A stretch of DNA of 64,000 bases from Tolumonas osonensis (GTDB taxonomy: Bacteria > Pseudomonadota > Gammaproteobacteria > Enterobacterales > Aeromonadaceae). Both the position numbers and the translations under genes were made by a program. The notes under the pieces were generated by a model, which saw only the letters and a list, made by a program, of their open reading frames with translations, was not told where the DNA came from and made no database searches. The stretch spans positions 124,001 to 188,000 of the forward strand of contig NZ_JACHGR010000003.1 of assembly GCF_014202415.1 (NCBI RefSeq). Reading direction: 5' to 3'. Below, one piece after another: positions 60,566 to 64,000 of the stretch. Position 1 is the stretch's first letter, and each line of letters begins with the position of its first letter.

Positions 60566-61336
60566 TTAGCCAGAAAAACGGAACATTTTTTCAGAATTAA
60601 ACTCGATTTGCCGGATTAACTCCTCCTGCGAGGTGTTCCGCAACAGTGATAATTCCTGCAACACTTCCGGCAGATAAGCAGGCTCATTACGCTCCCCCTG
60701 GCGACCGGATAACGGCATCGTCGGACCATCTGTTTCCAGCAGCAGACTCTCTGCCGGCAGTTTGGCAACCGCCTTGCGGGTTTTATCCGCCCGTTCATAG
60801 GTAATCACACCACCAATGCCGAGCATAAATCCCATTTCAATAAATTGTTCTGCCTGCTGACGGGATCCGGAAAAGGCATGCCAGACACCACCACGCGGCA
60901 AATCAAATTGTTTGACGATCCGCAGCAGTTCATTGAAGGCTTTACGGCAATGCAAAATCACCGGCAACTGATACTGACTGGCCAGTGCCAGTTGTTTTTC
61001 CAGCATGTCTATTTGCAACGACATCGGCACATCCACCGCACCATCTAGGCCACACTCCCCGATTGCCACCAGCCCGACTGGACGCTGCTGTAAAAGACGT
61101 TCCAGCTCTGCAATGGCAGAATCATTTTCCTGCGCTAAAAACCACGGATGCAAACCGAACGCATAATAGAGACTGGGATATTGTTGATGCAGTACAGGTA
61201 ATGCAAGCCAATAGGACGATCCAATGGCCGGGACAATCCAGCGGTTAACACCAGCCGCTTCACTGCGCGCCACGACCTGCGGCAGATCATCAGCATACTC
61301 CTGCAGATCAAGATGAATATGGGTGTCTGTCAGCAT
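60566..61336 (-). CDS. yjjV: TatD-family metal-dependent hydrolase YjjV
   Basis: Putative metal-dependent deoxyribonuclease or hydrolase of the TatD family, 256 residues. Metal ligands stand in DTHIHLDL (HxH), AIGECGLD (Glu), PVILHCRKA (His), WHAFSGS (His) and LLLETDGPTMP (Asp). The neighbourhood yjjV then deoC matches E. coli, where yjjW lies between them; yjjW is absent here. Ribosome site is weak. Family members have 3'-5' DNase or D-aminoacyl-tRNA deacylase-like activities, so no exact function is claimed. Confidence 0.92.
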   Translation of the reverse strand: MLTDTHIHLDLQEYADDLPQVVARSEAAGVNRWIVPAIGSSYWLALPVLHQQYPSLYYAFGLHPWFLAQENDSAIAELERLLQQRPVGLVAIGECGLDGAVDVPMSLQIDMLEKQLALASQYQLPVILHCRKAFNELLRIVKQFDLPRGGVWHAFSGSRQQAEQFIEMGFMLGIGGVITYERADKTRKAVAKLPAESLLLETDGPTMPLSGRQGERNEPAYLPEVLQELSLLRNTSQEELIRQIEFNSEKMFRFSG

Positions 61337-61348
61337 AATCCCAGCAAT

Positions 61349-61373
61349 AAAAAAGGCCGTTGATACGGCCTTT
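61349..61373 (-). terminator. Terminator of the beta-barrel gene
   Basis: AAAGGCCGT/ACGGCCTTT stem (61352-61360 with 61365-61373). On the minus strand it is followed by six T. It lies 20 bp after the stop and 12 bp before yjjV starts. Confidence 0.9.
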
Positions 61374-61393
61374 ATATGCTAATTAATCACGTT

Positions 61394-62203
61394 TTAGAAG
61401 CGCATTGAGGCTTTAACACCCACCTCAAAGGTCTCATTACCCGGTTCGTAATAACCAACATCCGAGAGATCCGATTTATCAATATTCCAGTAATCAATAT
61501 ACGGACCAACCGCTAAATCGTTAATGCGGTATAAGCTGGAAAATTTGATGCCATAGCCATTGTTCTGGGTATTTTCCGAACTGAATGAGCTATCTCCGGC
61601 AGAAATATCCGTATCCTGTTCACCCCGGATCAGATAATCGTACTCCAGTGTTGTTTCTAACTGAGACTGACTATCCAGCGCAGCCCGGTATATCAAACCA
61701 ACGGGTAAATAGTAGTACTGACTGGTACGGTCGTAATCAAACGCCCCCGTTTCGTCATTACCACTCAGCTCGTTTCGTAAATGGCGGTAACCGAAGCCAA
61801 TATAAGGCGCCAGGATACCCTCGGTGATAAAAAACTCTTTACCGAGCAACGGTCTGATTTCGTAATATAAATCGGAATTATCATCCAGATCTAATGAGTA
61901 ACCGTTTGCTTCTGCCGAAGCATCAACCTGACCATAAGCCAGACGGCCATTTATTTTGAAAAACCAGTCGTTTTGCAACGCCATGGTGCTGGTGTAATCG
62001 ACACCAATCTTGACGCCATCCAGTTCCGTACCGGTAAGCCGGTATTCATCATCAAGATTGACGTCAGATACTTCAAATTGATAGTAAGAGACACTGAGTC
62101 CCAGTTCCTGCCCTGTTTCAGTACGCAACGAATTCGCAGCAAAAACCTGGGAGGCACACAATACAGCTAACAGCGAGAGGGATGGTGCGAGCATTGTCTT
62201 CAT
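61394..62203 (-). CDS. Putative outer-membrane beta-barrel protein
   Basis: Not recognised by name. 269 residues with signal peptide MKTMLAPSLSLLAVLCASQVFA cleaved before ANSLRTE. The mature part alternates polar and aromatic/hydrophobic residues in strand-sized stretches (LGLSVSYYQFEV, DWFFKINGRLAYGQV, LAPYIGFGYRHLRN, YYYLPVGLIYRA, GYGIKFSSLYRI) and ends in Phe (KASMRF), the usual outer-membrane assembly signal. About 10-12 strands could be made. Loops are rich in Asp, Asn and Glu. It is monocistronic with its own terminator. OmpW-, Pal- or autotransporter-type motifs are not seen. Confidence 0.75.
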   Translation of the reverse strand: MKTMLAPSLSLLAVLCASQVFAANSLRTETGQELGLSVSYYQFEVSDVNLDDEYRLTGTELDGVKIGVDYTSTMALQNDWFFKINGRLAYGQVDASAEANGYSLDLDDNSDLYYEIRPLLGKEFFITEGILAPYIGFGYRHLRNELSGNDETGAFDYDRTSQYYYLPVGLIYRAALDSQSQLETTLEYDYLIRGEQDTDISAGDSSFSSENTQNNGYGIKFSSLYRINDLAVGPYIDYWNIDKSDLSDVGYYEPGNETFEVGVKASMRF

Positions 62204-62345
62204 GATACATCCTTACACAATAAGTAAAGAGGGGTAATATCAAGTGAGTTCTTATAAAAACAGCTCAGAGTTATCATTCATTTGAATCCACAAACAAACA
62301 TCAGAATCATTTGAATAACTATAAAGATAGCAGCATTCGGACGAT

Positions 62346-62365
62346 GCCCCCCGGAATCAGGGGGC
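62346..62365. other. Hairpin downstream of prfC
   Basis: GCCCCC/GGGGGC stem (62346-62351 with 62360-62365), about 40 bp beyond the prfC stop. No U-tract on either strand, so termination is possible but unproven. Confidence 0.5.
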
Positions 62366-62405
62366 AAAACTGCGAAATCAGGCAGGAATATTTAAAAGAA
62401 AGGGA

Positions 62406-63992
62406 TCAATGCTCACGAGTCTTATGGAACTTCACATCCGGGTAACGTTCCATCGTCAGATTGAGGTTCACCATGGTCGGTGCAACATACGCCAGGTTAT
62501 CACCGCCATCCAGTGCCAGGTTGAGTGCACACTTACGCTGGAATTCATCGAATTTCTTCGCATCGTCACAGGTAACCCAGCGCGCAGTCGAGACGTTGAT
62601 GGTCTCGTAGATCGCTTCCACGTTGTATTCTGATTTCAGACGCGATACCACCACGTCAAACTGCAGCACACCGACCGCGCCCACGATCAGATCGTTGTTT
62701 TCGATCGGACGGAACACCTGCACGGCTCCTTCTTCCGACAACTGAACCAGCCCTTTCAGCAACTGTTTCTGCTTGAGCGGATCCTTCAGGCGGATACGGC
62801 GGAACAGTTCCGGCGCAAAGTTAGGAATACCGCTGAAATGCAGATCTTCACCCTGGGTGAAGGTATCCCCGATCTGAATGGTACCGTGGTTATGCAGACC
62901 GATAATATCGCCCGGATAGGCCTCTTCCGCCTGCTCACGATCGCCGGCCATGAAGGTCACCGCATCGGAGATATTCACATCCTTGCCAAGACGCACATGA
63001 CGCATCTTCATGCCTTTTTCGTACTTACCGGACACCACACGCATGAAGGCGATACGGTCACGGTGTTTCGGATCCATGTTCGCCTGAATTTTAAAGACGA
63101 AACCGGCGAATTTCTCTTCGCTGGCTTCCACCATACGGGTATCGGTTTTGCGTGCCATTGGCGCCGGTGCCCATTCGGTCAGGCCATCCAGCATATGATC
63201 CACACCGAAGTTACCCAGCGCAGTACCGAAGAAGACCGGCGTCATTTCCCCTTTCAGGAATTCTTCCAGATCAAATTCGTGGGATGCGCCCTGTACCAAC
63301 TCCAGCTCGTCACGCAGTTGCGCCGCCAGATCATCACCGACCGCCGCATCCAATTCCGGGTTGTTCAGCCCTTTAACGATGCGCACTTCCTGAATGGTGT
63401 GTCCCTGACCAGACTGATACAGATAGGTCTCATCTTTTGCCAGATGGTAAACCCCTTTGAAAAGCTTGCCACAGCCAATTGGCCAGGTGATCGGCGCACA
63501 TTTGATTTTCAGTTCGTTCTCGACTTCATCCAGCAGCTCCATCGGATCGCGGATATCACGGTCAAGTTTGTTCATGAAAGTCAGGATCGGCGTATCACGC
63601 AGACGGGTTACTTCCATCAGTTTACGGGTACGATCCTCAACCCCTTTTGCCGCATCGATCACCATCAGGCAGCAGTCGACCGCCGTCAGTGTACGATAGG
63701 TATCTTCCGAGAAGTCTTCGTGACCCGGGGTATCCAGCAGGTTGACCAGACTGTCGCGATAAGGGAACTGCATCACGGAGGTGGTGATAGAAATACCACG
63801 CTGTTTTTCCATCTCCATCCAGTCAGATTTCGCATGCTGACCAGAGCCGCCACGGCCTTTTACCGTACCGGCAGTCTGAATCGCACGTCCGAATAACAGA
63901 ACTTTTTCAGTAATGGTTGTTTTACCCGCATCCGGGTGTGAAATGATCGCGAAAGTACGGCGTTTACCCACTTCCTGAAGAAAATCTGGCAT
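62406..63992 (-). CDS. prfC: Peptide chain release factor 3
   Basis: GTPase that removes RF1/RF2 from the ribosome after termination. 528 residues, effectively full length. G1 is SHPDAGKTT, the switch region has [14 protein letters not shown]3 is [16 protein letters not shown] and G4 is TFMNKLDRD. The end VKFHKTREH matches E. coli RF3. ATG 63992 is the first visible Met; 8 bases remain to the window edge and the frame is still open there (codons for Gln-Lys precede), so a slightly earlier start is possible. Confidence 0.96.
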   Translation of the reverse strand: MPDFLQEVGKRRTFAIISHPDAGKTTITEKVLLFGRAIQTAGTVKGRGGSGQHAKSDWMEMEKQRGISITTSVMQFPYRDSLVNLLDTPGHEDFSEDTYRTLTAVDCCLMVIDAAKGVEDRTRKLMEVTRLRDTPILTFMNKLDRDIRDPMELLDEVENELKIKCAPITWPIGCGKLFKGVYHLAKDETYLYQSGQGHTIQEVRIVKGLNNPELDAAVGDDLAAQLRDELELVQGASHEFDLEEFLKGEMTPVFFGTALGNFGVDHMLDGLTEWAPAPMARKTDTRMVEASEEKFAGFVFKIQANMDPKHRDRIAFMRVVSGKYEKGMKMRHVRLGKDVNISDAVTFMAGDREQAEEAYPGDIIGLHNHGTIQIGDTFTQGEDLHFSGIPNFAPELFRRIRLKDPLKQKQLLKGLVQLSEEGAVQVFRPIENNDLIVGAVGVLQFDVVVSRLKSEYNVEAIYETINVSTARWVTCDDAKKFDEFQRKCALNLALDGGDNLAYVAPTMVNLNLTMERYPDVKFHKTREH

Positions 63993-64000
63993 TTTCTGTC

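Noticed and set aside
62838-63896. Antisense open frame of 352 codons opposite prfC
   Set aside because: A shadow of a conserved gene, with the same His/Gln/Arg-rich composition as other reverse frames and no motif.

Overview
The window reads as a chromosomal segment of a facultatively anaerobic gammaproteobacterium. Its core proteins (AcnB, AceE/AceF/Lpd, DcuR, GudD/GudX/GudP, GarD/GarL, PrfC, DeoABCD, FumA/B type) are very close to those of Escherichia coli. However, the gene order, the small genes and the 880-bp AT-rich spacer are not enterobacterial. An Aeromonadales relative such as Tolumonas is my best guess; that is inference and no 16S gene is present. No tRNA, rRNA, IS element, prophage or CRISPR array was recognised.

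Region by region. 1-7.7 kb is a fumarate/C4-dicarboxylate module: class I fumarase (cut by the window edge), a DASS dicarboxylate transporter, a three-domain NADH-type fumarate reductase, its probable FMN transferase ApbE, and a DcuR-type response regulator with no DcuS kinase beside it. 7.8-11.5 kb is a Fur-boxed ferric iron ABC transporter (fbpABC type). 11.7-15.4 kb holds a PII protein, yacL and acnB. 15.5-27 kb is accessory: a small lipoprotein, crcB plus a DUF190 gene, a sulfide:quinone oxidoreductase with a DUF2892 protein, an RND efflux pair, chrA, an unknown membrane protein, and a MocR regulator divergent from a beta-hydroxyacid dehydrogenase. 27-33.9 kb is lpd-aceF-aceE-pdhR, with a PdhR box. 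34-44.6 kb is a complete glucarate/galactarate regulon (cdaR, garK, garR, garL, gudD, gudX, gudP, garD). 44.6-49 kb has ampD, nadC, a YidA-like phosphatase, and a tandem glycine riboswitch ahead of an alanine/glycine:cation symporter. 49-53.8 kb has hup, yjaG, mepM, hemE and rsd. 53.8-64 kb has radA, serB, the deoCABD operon, yjjV, an outer-membrane beta-barrel gene and prfC.

How it fits together. In E. coli, nadC-ampD lies near pdhR-aceE-aceF-lpd-acnB-yacL in the same order and orientation. Here that block is interrupted twice: the sugar-diacid regulon sits between ampD and pdhR, and the sulfide/efflux/chromate genes sit between lpd and acnB. Sugar diacids are converted through 5-keto-4-deoxyglucarate to pyruvate, tartronate semialdehyde and glycerate, feeding pyruvate dehydrogenase. 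The fumarate module would let NADH be reoxidised in the cytosol without the membrane-bound quinol:fumarate reductase.

Most intriguing signals: the soluble fumarate-reductase module with an orphan DcuR; the DUF2892-SQR/RND divergent locus with repeated AGTTCTAA motifs; two motifs shared by the cdaR and gudP/garD promoters; a terminator-like hairpin facing the wrong way between garR and garK; and apparent Shine-Dalgarno sequestration in the glycine-riboswitch leader and ahead of crcB.
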